From Trichopria drosophilae (Eukaryota; Arthropoda; Insecta; Hymenoptera; Diapriidae): a stretch of DNA of 64,000 nucleotides. Positions within the stretch are counted from its first letter, which is position 1. Each line of letters opens with the position of its first letter. The stretch is taken from NCBI GenBank assembly GCA_030407085.1, contig CM059585.1:12393001-12457000 (forward strand), written 5' to 3'. The position numbers and the translations under genes were made by a program. Positions 12,757-25,941 of the stretch are shown in pieces. Below the pieces are notes generated by a model. It was given only the letters and a program-made list of their open reading frames with translations, was not told the DNA's origin and made no database searches.

Positions 12757-13560
12757 AATCCATTAATGCCCAAGAAGACAGAAATTTTTCCAAGATTTCA
12801 CGAATATTTTTTGGCATTGACAAACTATTTTGTTAACTTAAAATTGATCGCTCTTTCAGATTTAATTTTCAAAAGATGCTGATAATAATCACATAAAATG
12901 TTATAAAAAAATCATTTACCAAACGCGTTTCTTCCAAAAACGATTTTTCAGTCAATATTTTCATGTCGAATAAGAAAAGAAAGTGTGTTAGAGCCTACAA
13001 ATATGTCATTAAGTTCGTAGCTATAAATATTCGTTATGACTGATAGAAAAATTCAAGATGGCTGCTCCAAAATGGAGACCGAAGTGAATTTTTTGTTTGT
13101 ACAAGAGGGTACTACGACTATACAACACACCACTTTTAAACATATGACATTTCATTACAGAAATTCAACATACGACTTTTCAACGTACAATCATTTCAGT
13201 ACAAACATTTCATCACATGATCATTTCAACACGAACTAAAAACAATGCATTTAAATAAAATAATTGAAAATAACAATTATATGTATATTACGCACGCAAA
13301 ATAATACAAAAATCTAACCTAACCTAACCTAATCTAATCTAACCTAAGCTCACCTAATCTTATAACCTAATCTAACCTAACCCAACCTAACCTAACCTTA
13401 TAACCTAATCTAACCTAACCTAACCTAACCTAACTAGTAATTTTAGAAAAACAAAAATAAATTAGATTTTTTTTTAAAAGCTCGTATAACTTTTTGAATT
13501 AAAAATGTACAATTAAACTCTAATAAGTTTTTTAAATCTCGCCCGCCATTTTAAATTTAA
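12757..13560. mobile_element. Probable decayed TTAA-type element containing CCAT and CCTAA repeats
   Basis: TTAATCCATTAATGCCC at 12757 resembles the left ends of the elements at 6866 and 16839. Downstream follow AAGATGGCTGCTCCAAAATG (about 13055), the CCTAA array (13316-13435) and CCCGCCATTTT (about 13541). No clean right end was found, so the limits are tentative. Confidence 0.4.
13316..13435. repeat. Interstitial CCTAA (telomere-like) tandem repeat
   Basis: A run of about 120 bp is built from TAACC and TAATC units, mostly CTAACCTAACC, with variant units such as CTAAGCTCACC and TTATAACC. CCTAA is the complement of TTAGG, the common insect telomere unit. The degeneracy and the intronic position argue against a functional telomere. 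Fusion scars, telomerase-mediated break repair or a simple microsatellite are alternatives. Confidence 0.8.
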
Positions 13561-13884
13561 AAAAATTAACTTCATAATCGTGATGAGTAAACTAGAAAAC
13601 ATTGGGATATTAAGTTTTATGCAAAACTATTAATTTTTGTTAATTTTGTTGACATGGCGATTACATTACAAATAAAAATTAAATTTTATTACCATTTTGA
13701 AAATTTCTTTTCGGAATATCTGCATCAGATTGACACTAAAAAATTTGTTACAGATATTTCAACACCAGTAATAAAATTTAATCATTTGAATGAGCGATTT
13801 TTGGGCAATAAAAAATATCTATTACTCAATTTTTCTAGTGAACTTTAAATACTGAAATGTAGTTTAAAGGTTCATGAAAAAAAT

Positions 13885-13995
13885 TGTACATTTGACAGTA
13901 AAAAAACCGACACTTCAAAAAATGACTGTCCGCTTGTCGATGTGTATATTTTTTTATGTGTCGGCTTTTGACTGTCGGTTTTTTTATTTCTCGGT
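13885..13995. repeat. Small hairpin with AAAAAACCGACA / TGTCGGTTTTTT arms
   Basis: AAAAAAACCGACA near 13900 pairs with TGTCGGTTTTTTT near 13974, and further matching words (TTTGACAGT against ACTGTC) lie around them. The sequence is repeat-like, and the ORF spanning it is not supported as a gene. Confidence 0.55.
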
Positions 13996-16158
13996 TTGTC
14001 GACCTGCACTCAAGTATGACAGTTCCGACTATCGAAAGTCTTTCGTGATTCTCGTATATTTAGTAACCACTAATTCTTAGATATTACTTTAGGCACCAGC
14101 CAATAAGTTTATTTAATTTTTTATGTCTGCGCCGGATTATAAATTACCCTCCATTATAAAAATGGTATTTTGATGAACTGCAGATCATTTTTCAAAACTT
14201 ACAAATGTTTTTTTTTTCGTTGACCCCGATATTTTCTTGAAGCATACATTTCATTAATCACAATTAAAGCATAAAATTTATACGTCCTCAGAACAAGTGA
14301 CCCGATTCCTTCAGCACTTGATTTCTTTGCCTCTTACGTTTTTCCGGGTTCGCAATTCGTAGAAAACTGTGGGGCCATTTGGATAGAATTAATCGCGTAT
14401 GCCGTGTACTTTAGAGTGGTTCTATGAAAAGTAATCGTGATTAATAGGGGCGGTTCATTGCATCTCGAGGACAACCTGGAAGCGAAAATGCTTGGAAGCC
14501 ACTCGTTTTTTATCGATAAAACTCATCGCCGTTTGTGGGAATAGCACACACGGTTATGGCTCGTACCGAGGCCAATGTGCAGAAATGGCAAATGTCTCTG
14601 TCGCGTGAGAGCACTTACCCAAGGAAAGCTTCTTGAATGCGAAAAGTATAAAATAGAAAAGTTCCTTTCTAGGAGAATACGGTAGCCTCGTCATTGCGGG
14701 GCTTTTTGAAGAATGCTCCTCGTTGGAAGACTATCGACGCGAGAGTTTAAATTGAGCGCACTGTTTGCGAATAAGCAGACTTCTAATCAAAATTTATTTT
14801 ATTTTTAGGTTCTCGAAGATTTCACCAAGTTTATGACACTTTTTCTAGATTCCTCAAACTTTATTGGGAGTTTTGCGTAAAAAAATGTGGTCGAGGCGAA
14901 AGAAAAAGTATTGATTGGGTACATTTTGAAAGATGTCTACGTCAATCTCAAAATATTTTGACGATGTTAAAGATGACATCAGTTGTTGAATATTGTCACA
15001 GACGACGGACGATCATTGGGAATGTCTGCGACTTCCAGTCTATTAATGAGATTATAATATAGTACTGCAATAATGATGGGGAAATTTAACATATTAAGTC
15101 CCAAACGGATGAAATTTTTTCGTACTTTTCCGCTGTTAATTCTGACAGTTTATCAACATTAAAAAAAGTCCGGGCATGCCACATCTGGCGTAAAATTTAT
15201 CATACTTTCCGATTCTGCCCTCAGAAATGTAAAAAATTGCTACCAAAAAAAGTTTTCTTTGTTAAGAAATCGAATTTTTTACCCAATTTTTTTTTTACAG
15301 ACAATTTTACATAAAAATTGAATAAGAAGACCATTATAATGTGAACATTTTACGTCCGCGAACCATAAATTTTAAAACATATAACCGTAAAAATTAAATT
15401 TCAAAATGGCGACACTTAATATGGCGGCTGAAAGTCGAAATTTGATGGAATTTTTTACTTTTTACTGCATAGTGGTTTAAATTGGCAGATTTCATTTGAA
15501 CATTTATTTATTAAAGTTGTTTTTAATTGTTCAACGCGAATCTGTTATTAAACTTATTTGAAATTCCAAAACTTTTTGAAATATTTTTATTTCTTTGTTA
15601 CGTAAGATGATTATTATAAATTTTATATAAGGTTTTGAGGTTAGTAGCGTGACTAAAAATATGATATGTGACATATTACTTCGAATTGCCAGGACGTATA
15701 TGTACCCTGCTCGATATATTAAAACGTCCCATTGAATAGATATACTTCAGGTAATTCTGTCACGATCGACTTCCCACAGTAAGAAAGAATAGGGAACAAG
15801 GCCAATAAGAAATTGCGGTGACAGAATTTCGATATTATGCGAGATGATAAGTAGCGGCTTCTTCCACCTCTGGAAGGATATCTTCTATATTTTCGCATTG
15901 CGACGTCAAAGGTTGACTGACTGTGATGGAACATGAAAATCCGAAATTCATCTTTCTTGAATCGTCGATCTGTCAGTCTTGTTACAAGGTGAGAATGACG
16001 GCCTTATATTGTTTTTAATTAAAAACACACAAATTTTCAAATTCTTTGCTGATTCTTCGTTAAAATAGATTTCAAAAATTACAAAAATTCATTTAGTATA
16101 TTATAATGTAAAAAAAATGTTGTCTTTTATATAGAAACAATTCTTACTTAAAATGGAG

Positions 16159-16387
16159 CACTCAGAAAAAAATAGTTAAAATAACCAGAAAAGATGATTA
16201 AATACGCTCTTACGATTTTTTCTGGTTAAAATAACCAGAATTCTGTTTGGTTTAACCAGAAATATTGTTGGTTTAACTAAAGCTATTGTTAAAATAATTA
16301 TTTTTCTAATTAAAGTACCTAGAATTCTGGTTATTATAACCAGAAAAAATAGTAAGGTCGTATTTAACCAGAACATTTTTTTGAGTG
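16159..16387. mobile_element. MITE with CACTCA-type termini and internal TAACCAGAA dyads
   Basis: The left end CACTCAGAAAAAAATAG and the right end ATTTTTTTGAGTG are inverted. The similarity continues inward (AACCAGAA on the left, TTAACCAGAA on the right, and AAATACG against CGTATTT). Inside are near-perfect dyads of the form TTCTGGTTA..TAACCAGAA at 16220-16240 and 16325-16345, and a TTTGGTTTAACC copy near 16247. It is 229 bp with no coding capacity. The superfamily is not certain. Confidence 0.75.
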
Positions 16388-16838
16388 AGGAAACGAATGA
16401 AATGAATGCATCTTAAATTCTTAGGCAAAAAGATTTAAAAAAAAAATTGTAATGTAGTATTCTTATTATTTACAAATGTAGTTTCTTAATGTTTTCCCGT
16501 TAAAAAGCTTGATAAAAAACAATTATTTATATGACACATTAAAAAAAATAAAAAATACATTAAACAATCGTTAATATTACTAATTAACTCATAATATAGA
16601 AAATAGATTAACCCCATGCTATTTATATTTTTATTTTTTTTAAATTCTTTATAATTTTGAGTAGGATTGAATATCTGAAAAGCCAAAACAGAAATCATTA
16701 TTTTTCATGTTGTATGTAAGTATTTTTAAATCTAATCCATTGACTGTATAACGGAATTTGTAACGTTTAATTTAACCTTTAAATAATTATGTTGGAAATG
16801 TTTGAAAAACCTAAATACCCGTTGGATAAATGTACATA

Positions 16839-17669
16839 TTAACCTATTAACGCCCAGAACTAGAAATATAAGCTTTCATATCAAAGATGTCGTTTCTTTA
16901 GGTTCTAACCCTCCTCGATTTTGAAGTGGAAAAAAATGTTACCCTGACTTAAATTAAATATGACCATTTTTATGCTAAAAAATCCCTAAAAATTCAAAAT
17001 GGCGGATCCAAAACGGCAAAAAGACAGAAAATACTTTTTCCGTACCTTGCGTCAGTTATATTTGATTTAGCATTTTGATTTTTGAAAATCTAAATTGAAA
17101 TTCGTAATCAGCGACCCCAAAAGCTCCATAATAATAAGAATGAGGTAAAATTAATGAATTTTCGTATTTTACATCCACTATATTGGATCCATCATTTTGA
17201 ATTTTGAAAATCTAACTTGAAATTCCTGATCAGAGACCCCGAGTAAAATGATTCAGGCGATTCCGATGACAATCGGCAATTTTTTAAATATATGAGTAAT
17301 TTTTAAGATTTTGCAATGGATTTGACGCCATATTAGGTCCGCCATCTTGAAATTTTTAATCCTGCCATGCCTATTTCGAAAATATACACTTTTTATGCAC
17401 TTTTAGTTGAGCATAATTATACATGTATACTTTTTCTTTGAAGGCAATGAAACTTGAAGAAAAAATGTATTTTTATGGGTTTTTTTGCATTAAAACCTCC
17501 ATATCTAATGTCAGTCAAGGTTAAATTTTTTTTCGACTTCAGAATCGAAAAGAGAATGGTTAGAATCGAAGGAAACGGTACTTCGATATAAAATGTTATA
17601 TTTCTAGTTAAGAATAACATGGCTTGAAAGTGAACGAGAAAATTTTGGTTTTGGGCGTTAATGGGTTAA
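16839..17669. mobile_element. Non-autonomous TTAA-flanked element with internal ATGGCGG units
   Basis: TTAA (16839-16842) plus CCTATTAACGCCCAGAAC faces GTTTTGGGCGTTAATGGG plus TTAA (17666-17669). Inverted similarity continues for over 100 bp with gaps (TAGAAATATAA against TTATATTTCTA, TTCTAACC against GGTTAGAA, GAAAAAAAT against ATTTTTTTTC). Three ATGGCGGATCC / GCCATCTTGAA units lie inside (about 16991, 17171 and 17325), two of them followed by AATCAG or ATCAGAGACCCC. This shows that the dispersed CCAT-type repeat travels at least partly as cargo of such elements. No transposase frame was seen. Confidence 0.75.
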
Positions 17670-19189
17670 GACATCACTTATTTTAACAAAATTCGTACAC
17701 AAAATTAAATTTGATCTAAAATTTGTGAAATTGATGTTGTTTTATTTTCCTTATGACTAATCTAACTGTTTTATACCAAACTAAAGTTTCATTCAGATTA
17801 GTTACATCAGTTGTAATTAATTTAGTCAACTTATATTGTCTCAAGTATTCCCCTTTTTGATATATTTTATACGTTTATTACAGATTCAATTAAGCAATTT
17901 TTCATACATTTTGATCAAAATACTTTAAGCGTATTTCCACTTTCCTAAATCAAGTTTTTGATACAACAAATACGTAAAATTGTTCGATTATTACGTGTTC
18001 TTAATAGATACGAAACTGTTGAAAGCATGTCATTTCTACAGTATGTGGAAGTTGAGTAAATATTTCGTAGTATCAAAGTCTTTTACGAGTACAGTCTGAC
18101 TGTGACTATTATAAACTAGCTTGAGAAATCTTGTTTGAAGTAAATCGGTTCCAGCATTACCGAGATATAGTTCCTCTTATAGCGACACTTACAAACATGC
18201 ACTAGACAGCATGTATAAAATGCGAGGCAAAAATATGAGATTTGGTTACGATTAAACTGAAATTCCGGTTTACGGTTACGACGCTATTAAAGAATTATGC
18301 TCATGTACTAATAATTTTTTTAATATTACATGAAAAGATAAAAATGTTTATGGTCTAACCTTTCGAATATAAACTCTTCATCTTTGTCCGCGAAAATATC
18401 ACATTGTTCATTATCACTTTTAACACAAAGTTCAAATATATTTTCCTTTCATGTTTAATTTAGGTGTATTAAATTTCCGATTTTTAATAATTCTTAATTC
18501 TCTTATTGTTGTTTACAATGTGGTCCAACTTCAAAATGTGCGCATGTAAATCATAGAGAAAATAATTAAGTACGCCATTTTGTTCAATCCTATATACACA
18601 GGAAAAAATAGATAGTTACAACTGCAAAAGTAGTAAGTCAAAATTAGTTAATGCAAAAAAAAATAGTAAATTCAAGAAACTAATGTTTGTTATCGCTAGT
18701 AATTTTAATTTTCTGGTAACGAAAGGAAACTTTTAACCTTTTCGATTGTTTCAATATCGAGTTTATTTAGTATAGATTTAGACTGATGTATGACTTAGTC
18801 GCATAAGTTTAAAGACATTTTTGAGGTTATATTTACGTAATTTTCCATCTGTTTTCAAGTCTTTTAGTTTTATTTGATTTGTACGCCATTTTTTTTGGAC
18901 AAAAATGAGTAAATTTTACTTAATTAGACATTTTTACTTTAGTTTGGTGGAAACTTCTCTTTTGGTACTTGAAGCGTGACTATTGATGACCTACTGGTTC
19001 TTGAAATATCACTTTTTGCTTCAGGATGACCTACTTCTGCTTCATGAACTAATTTGCATCATCTTCGCATGTCGAATGTTTTTTAATCCGAATTGGGCAG
19101 ATTTGGAATCATAATTTTTCTCATCTAATTTCGACTGTAGCTTCAATTAATTCACGAAAATATGTTCCTCTTGCCCACCTGCTCTTCTA

Positions 19190-19700
19190 AGTTTTTTGAC
19201 ATTGGACCCTTACAGCGGCTTCATGTTTGTCACGGTTCTATTTTGCATCAATCCAAAGCATCACTTCCGAATCGATGGAAACAGTAGAGTCTTGTGAAGC
19301 TGAAGAGGGTATACGATAAATAAATGAGAAGCTGGAATTTCGTACAATTAACTCATCTGCCCGTTGCAGAGATGCTCTTTGCTGTTCGTCTGTGTGTGAC
19401 AACGAGTGCCTGGAGAACCCCAGAAGCTCGAATGCAGAGTTCACCTGCGAATCCCCGTGGTTTAACAGTTCTGAACTCGCGCCTCGATTGGTGCTACCTA
19501 AGCTCCAAAGCACTTCCGGAGCTTCTCCCCGATGGAGTGATTAAGAATCCCTACATTCCGATTATCTCGTGCCGGTGGTGCGAAACGTACTTCTAGTGCC
19601 ACTTGCCTCCACTTGCTGTTTCCAAAACGGGACACGCCGGATACCCTTGTGTTCTGGATTTCCTTAAAAGGAAGTTAGAGTTGCACCGTATACGCACCAT
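19190..19700. other. GC-richer intronic island
   Basis: Two overlapping frames of about 90 codons, one on each strand, fall in this island, but neither resembles a known family and no splice pair brings them into the DPP frame. CAAAGCA-CACTTCCG occurs twice (about 19254 and 19506), hinting at an internal duplication. Confidence 0.35.
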
Positions 19701-19990
19701 GGTTTAGCCCAAACGTTTGACAAAAAGTTTTTGAAAATTATCTTTTAGTCACAGTTTCATTTGTGAAACATGAGTTCTTAGTATGGTGCTGAAATTAGTT
19801 TTTTTGTAACGTATGATATTTTGGAATACGTTTCCAAAATTTACTACTAAAAACGTCGCTTCGACTGAGAGTATTATCACAATATACTAATACATCTCGC
19901 AACTATTAAGTTTCCGATCATTATCTAATTATGGTAAATAAAAATAGTATTTTTCGATACAAGGCCGTAAAATCTTACGGTCGTGTGTCG

Positions 19991-20141
19991 AACATTATTT
20001 TTTTATGTAGTAGGCGTAAAAAGGTCATTTTACGCCCTCATTTGCGGGATAAAACAACTATTTGACGCCTCCTGGGGCATAAAATAAATTTACATTATTA
20101 TATAAAATATTTTACGCCTACTGCATCAAAAAAACAATGTT
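19991..20141. repeat. Inverted-repeat element with GTAGGCGTAAAA / TTTTACGCCTAC arms
   Basis: AACATTATTTTTTTATGTAG followed by TAGGCGTAAAA on the left pairs with TTTTACGCCTA followed by CTGCATCAAAAAAACAATGT on the right, giving arms of about 31 bp. Between the arms TTTTACGCCC and GACGCC words repeat. Downstream (20220-20415) a second looser pair, CTATTTCGGTAC and GTACCGAAAATA, may mark an outer layer of the same structure. A related TTTACGCCTACTG word lies at about 61502. Confidence 0.65.
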
Positions 20142-21265
20142 TTAATCTCATTTTCACCCGTATGACCCTCGAGTCGGTTTTATCGTCTCTCCGGTTCTAT
20201 TGTCGAGGTGTAAAACTCCATTTTACGCCCTTGACAGAAAAATAACTATTTCGGTACTGAAAGCTGTACAAATTCGATTTCACGGACTCCATTTTTTCCG
20301 TACGAGTTATTTTTTTGACAGCGCAGATTGTTTGTTGATTTGTGTTTCACGTGATCCATGACTAAAAGTAGGCCGTAAAATTGGATTTTATGGCTATAGT
20401 ACCGAAAATAATGTTTTGAAGCCGAGTTATTGTAGAAAGCAAGAGTTTTTTTATTGAAAATTAAATCACTCCAATCAAAAGTATTGTCAAAATTAGTAAA
20501 TAATCAGTTTTGTCAACGAAACAAATAATTATTATTTATAACATATAATGGTTAAAGTATTTTAAAGTACTTATCTCTAATGCTAATTAACCAGTACTAA
20601 ACAAAAGATTAACTATTGAAATTGGAAAATTTTGGTTGGAAATGTTGAATAATAATTTTTTAAACAAATTTTTAAACAATATTTTTTCAAGGGATTCAAT
20701 AACAGTAATTGGTTGTATGGAAACAAAAAAGGACAGAATTAGTGTAAGTAATAATTATTTAAACTAATTGTATGTTTTCAAAGTATTTGAATACTTCTGG
20801 ATGAACTACCATAACTTCAATGATTAATTTTGTGAAAGTTTTCATTAAGTACTTATTGTTGTAACATTAGAGAAAAAGAAGTCTGAAATTTACAACACTT
20901 TAATCATTATTTTTATAAATAATGATTCTTTTGTCAAACTTGCGATCCTTTACTAATAATTTTTTCCGTGCTTATTGCCGCTATTAGATTTATCGAAAAA
21001 ACGTGTTTTCAACAATTCTTTTAAACATTATTGTTTAAATTAATTGTAAATTTGTTTACATTTTGACAAACTATACCAATTTTATTTATTACTTTTAGTG
21101 TTGTGTGTTTGAAGTTTCTTTTTTAATTCAATTCCAGGATAATTATAGACAATCTATGCAAAAATTTTAAAAATCGTTAGAGTCGTGAAATACTTCTTTT
21201 TTTTAAATCATTACATTAAAACAATGATAAATGATATGCTAAAATGAATAACATAGCGTTGATGC

Positions 21266-21297
21266 AATACCATTTATTTATTTATTTATTTATTTTA
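21266..21297. repeat. TTTA microsatellite
   Basis: Consecutive TTTA units (CATTTATTTATTTATTTATT) form a short, nearly perfect tetranucleotide repeat. No other feature is associated. Confidence 0.85.
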
Positions 21298-23046
21298 GAC
21301 GATATAAAATTCAGAAAAACCCATAAAAATTAAGATTGTTCCCATTCTTCTTGTTTAGTTTCAAAAATATAATCTGGGAATTTACTATTAATAATAAAAT
21401 CTAAAATTTACTAATGAATTTTTTCTGTATACCATTTCACGTGCCAGACAAAAATGATGAATGTCAAAATAATCAGTTATGTAGGAAGTGATATGCTGAT
21501 TATAAACCATTTCGTCTAGAAAGTCTACAAACCGGTTAAAATTAAAAATTCATGAAAAGTTAACATCAATGCAAAATATAAATAATAAGAAAAACCCTCA
21601 ACAGAAAAAAAAATACCAATAACCTATAAAAACAACCGTTGAGATACATACGTGGTTAATTATTATCTGATAAAAAAGTCCTAACTAGGAAATATACTAG
21701 TTTTCTTTTACGAATCGTATATTTAAATGAACACATTTTCACGCTTCTACCATTAAGGCTATTGTAACCGGAAAGTGTGTCGATTTTCGACCGTATTTCG
21801 TGTACAGGAAATGTGAAATTGATTGAATGCAATTTCGCTCCCGAGCGCTATACTAATGATAAAGGACTGTGGGAAAATTGTCGTATATTACGGCGCGAGA
21901 ATTTTAAAAATTTATAAGTCATCTTTTTTTTCAACAAATTTTGAAATCATATTTTCTTGAAATTGTTCTAGTAAAAATATCGATTGAAGAATTTATACAA
22001 TTTTTAGTATTAAAGTCGTGTCTTTTTGTTATGATTTAAACTAACAAATTTTAAAAATGATAAGAAAATTTTTTTAAGTTTTTATAGCATCGTCTAAGTC
22101 AAATGATTTTGAAACAAATATACGAATAAAAAAGCAATAATCAAATAAACAATTTATGTTCGCGTGATGTAAACAACATCAATCCTATAAATTTCAGATT
22201 TTATAATGAGATTTTTACTTATTTTTCTAAAAAGTTGTCTTTCAATGTTCAACTGCCAAATTGAAAATATATGAAAACCAACCACAAAAGTAATGTTGCG
22301 AAAAAAAAAAACTAGGTTCGTATTTTTCGATTTCGATTAAAAATCGTTAAATTTTCAATGTTTTTCGTATAGCCGTAATATTTAATGCAGTTTAAGAATC
22401 CATTTTGAAAAAGATGCTTAATTTAATTTCTGTTCCCAAATATAAAAATAAAATATTACATTAGAACCTTTTAAAAATATTATACGTTGACAATAAACAA
22501 ATGAAACTCTAAGTAATTATTACTGCACGAACGACACATTTTTTCTAGGTTTCATTTAATCTTAACATATTTATTCGTGTTTTAGCATAAGCATACAAAA
22601 TGAATGTAAATATTTGCGCTGAAGCGAAATTATTATATCTCTGCGGTTTCGCAGATGCAGCATTTTAGGTGAAATTTTCTTTAGAATTATAAAGCCGTTC
22701 TATAAAATCTGCATTTCTCCTGATGCTTTTCAGAAATCCAACATAATTCTCTTCAACGAGTTTCCTCTAATTGCTTCTTCTGCTCTAATTCGACTCATTG
22801 TCAGAAATGCTCGAACCATACGGTTAACAAATTTTGAGGTCGAAAGTTCCGAATTGAAATTGGCTGAAGCAATGTCATAACTCATTCTTAATCTTTCTTT
22901 GAAATTGTTTCAAATGCAATGAAATCTCCGATATTTGATTCTTGCTTATCTCCTTGGAACAATGCTTATTTTTTCTTATAGTGTCGTCGATTTGCAGTTT
23001 CACTGTGTAGTTTGCCATTTCCTCCACTCAATTTCCACAAAGTTTC

Positions 23047-23710
23047 TTCTTAACCCATTAACGCCGGGAAGGACACATTTCCTACTTCAATTTCAATCAA
23101 ATTAAATATAACTATTTAAATGTAAAAAAACGCAAACAATCGGGTATACTTTTTTATAAAACATTTTTTTCTCATAGAAAGAGCATTTGCCGGCACAAAC
23201 TTCTTTCGCTAAAGGTGAAAATAATAGTTGTAGTATTAAGATATATTTTTTAAATATTAAAAACTAACATCATGATCACAAAATGGCGTCCACACAGTGA
23301 GAATTTTCTTTTTAAAACTTAAGAAATTATTTTAATGAAAACTACAAACTCTACAAAAAATGTTGTGAGAATAAACGTTTCTGAGAAGGTGTCAACAAAT
23401 ATTCTAAATTTTTTTCAGAATGTGGTGATACAATTTTGTTATTTTTCGAAAATTAAGAAAATCAAAATTGTGAAAAAAGTCATTTAAAAAATCTGAAAAA
23501 ATTTGAGAGTAATCTTTGACTAATTATAAAATATTTTTGTTCTAAGAAGATTTTCTCTAAAGTTTTCATGTTTTTGAGAAACAAACTTATTAATAGTTTC
23601 TAGATTTTAAGAATAATAATTTCTTTGTCGAAAACTATAGACTTTAGAACAAAATTATCTTAGAATCCACTAAAATATTTTCATATTTTTTAAACGACTT
23701 TTTTTTAAAT
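23047..23710. mobile_element. Probable decayed TTAA-type foldback element
   Basis: TTAACCCATTAACGCCGGG at about 23053 matches the left ends of the elements at 6866 and 16839. Further in lies AAAATGGCGTCC (about 23280). An imperfect inverted pair follows: AAAAAAGTCATTTAAAAAAT near 23473 with ATTTTTTAAACGACTTTTTT near 23687. A right TTAA end could not be identified, so the limits are approximate. Confidence 0.45.
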
Positions 23711-23885
23711 CTCATTTCTCCTTCTTTCGATTTTTAGTTTATATCAGTTTCTTATTTTTTGTCCATTTTTAATTTTATTTGATATTTGAAAGCTCTTTTT
23801 GTATATACTGAAAATGTACTTTGTCACCGTATCAACCACAAGTAAAACAATTCAGATTAGTTAAACGTATTGTTTATATAAAAAT

Positions 23886-24720
23886 GAAATAGTTGGAACT
23901 ACTAACTGGATAGAAGGATAACCCATTATTTTTACTAATAATTATAAATCATTTTTATTAGTAATTTTCATTATTCAAAACCTTAATTATCTGATTCAAT
24001 ATTCAATTAAAAATAACTGATTTATAGCCATATAAAACAATAGGGAAAGCTTGTATTGCCCTGTGATTCTTGATTCATAGCACGTACATCTGCTCATATA
24101 TACTGATAAATAAATCGTGGAAAAAATGAAACGGACTATGGTATTCATTTTTATATTTTATATGAACCGATATTTATACGAACATTATTCATAATTTATT
24201 TAATATATAAAAGCGTATGCACGTAAAAATGACATGTCCTTATTGGTTAGTAGAGATATTAAAATATACGTACGTACTTTAATTTATCGCTGCTATTGCA
24301 TCAGACGTAAATTGAAGAGCTGACATATTAAAATATATTTTTTATTAAAACATTACATTCAAGTTCGGTGGGTAGTTATAAATAATACAAAATAATCTTC
24401 TGAATAAAAATACGTTTAAATACTTTATGACATTTTCTATTTATAAAACAGAATTTGCGTCATTAAAATATTTAAAAGCATTATTATCTCTTATTTTGCC
24501 ATTTCAATGATTTAAGGTCAACACACGAAAGAAACGAAATAGTTGAAACTACTAACTAAATCGTAGGAAAAAACACAACCATCGTTTTTAGTTAATTTTA
24601 CTATCTAAATAGTGACAGCGACAAATTACGTATCCAAGCCTACTATTTAATAGTAACGCCAACTAAAAAACTACTACTACTATTTAGATAGTAAAACAAA
24701 ATATTTTTTCCATGCCGGAT
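23886..24720. repeat. Dispersed GAAATAGTTG-ACTACTAACT repeat pair and 18-bp inverted repeat
   Basis: GAAATAGTTGGAACTACTAA (about 23888) and GAAATAGTTGAAACTACTAA (about 24537) are direct copies about 650 bp apart. Just after the second copy, TTTTACTATCTAAATAGT (24596-24613) is exactly inverted at 24679-24696. A similar AGGAAAAAATAG-TAGTTAC word occurs near 18601. This is probably the remains of one or two MITEs. Confidence 0.6.
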
Positions 24721-25941
24721 AATCATTATATTACGATTTAAAAATCATTTAATTCATCATCCCAAAAATGTTAAATTATTTTACATAAATAGAAAGAGCT
24801 TGGGTTGTAATGATGTCCTCAAAGTAAAACAAAATAATTGCATATATTAATAATATTAATACAATTGATTATAATTAATACAATTTATCGACAAGAATAC
24901 AAATTATTTTGACAACTATTAACAGAAAACAATAAAAGTTTCACCAGAATATTAAAAAAATGCAAATTTGTTTATCAAGAAGAATCATTAAAAGAAAAAT
25001 AATAAAAATGTATATTACTAAACAAAACATCGTAAAAACCATATTACTTTTAAAATATATGGAAATCATAACGCAGGGAGTAAAAAAATTATATGATTTA
25101 ATCCTGTTTGCCGTTCGTTTATATTCATGTTTTGATTCGTATAATACAGTGAGGCTGAGAGAAGTCGGAAGCATTATTTACGGGTAAGATATTTGCTTTC
25201 ATTTCATGAAAGTCGGTTTTCCCTCTTCACGGAGTCATAATTCACTTCATGAATTAAGAATGTAAATTGCGAAAACAACGGTTTTCGAGTTCTTACAGTA
25301 AGATTCGTTATCACTGATTAGACACTCAAGAAAAAAAATGATTAATGTAGTTTGAAATTGTTTGAATACTGTTTGAGTCTTTTACCTCAATAATTTGTTT
25401 GTTTTTATCTTTCGAGAATAAACGGGAGGTATTCTTCAAGAATTCAGCGGATTCTTCCATGCAAAAATTGTTCGTTAAAAAAGAAGAAACTACTTGTAAA
25501 CTACGGTTAAAAAAATTACGCACTATTTTATTAAATAGTGATGGGACGAACCATGATTAATAATTGCAAATACTGACATTAAACTTTTGCTTAAATTATG
25601 ATATTTTGCATTTCTTTAAAATGAACACACGAGGTCTCGACTTCCGAGTAAAAATTGTCCTAGCAAGTCTGGATTTTGAGATATTTGAGGTTATGTACTC
25701 AGGAAATTCCGTTTTTGTCAGGTTTTTTCAGCGCCACTGAAGTACTTATTGATTAAAACAATGTCATTTAGGGCGTCGTTTAATCATCGATTTTAATTGC
25801 TAAAATAAGAGTTTTTTATTACGAAAGATCAGTTATGCTTATGTAACAAGATAACAACCGTAAACACTTATTAACAGCATTCCTAAAAAAATTGGTTCGC
25901 TTCTTCAATACGTTATAAACGGGATATGTTGCCTAGTTAAG

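Noticed and set aside
13316..13435. True telomere end
   Set aside because: The repeat is short and degenerate, has ordinary intronic sequence on both sides, and lies in the middle of a gene.
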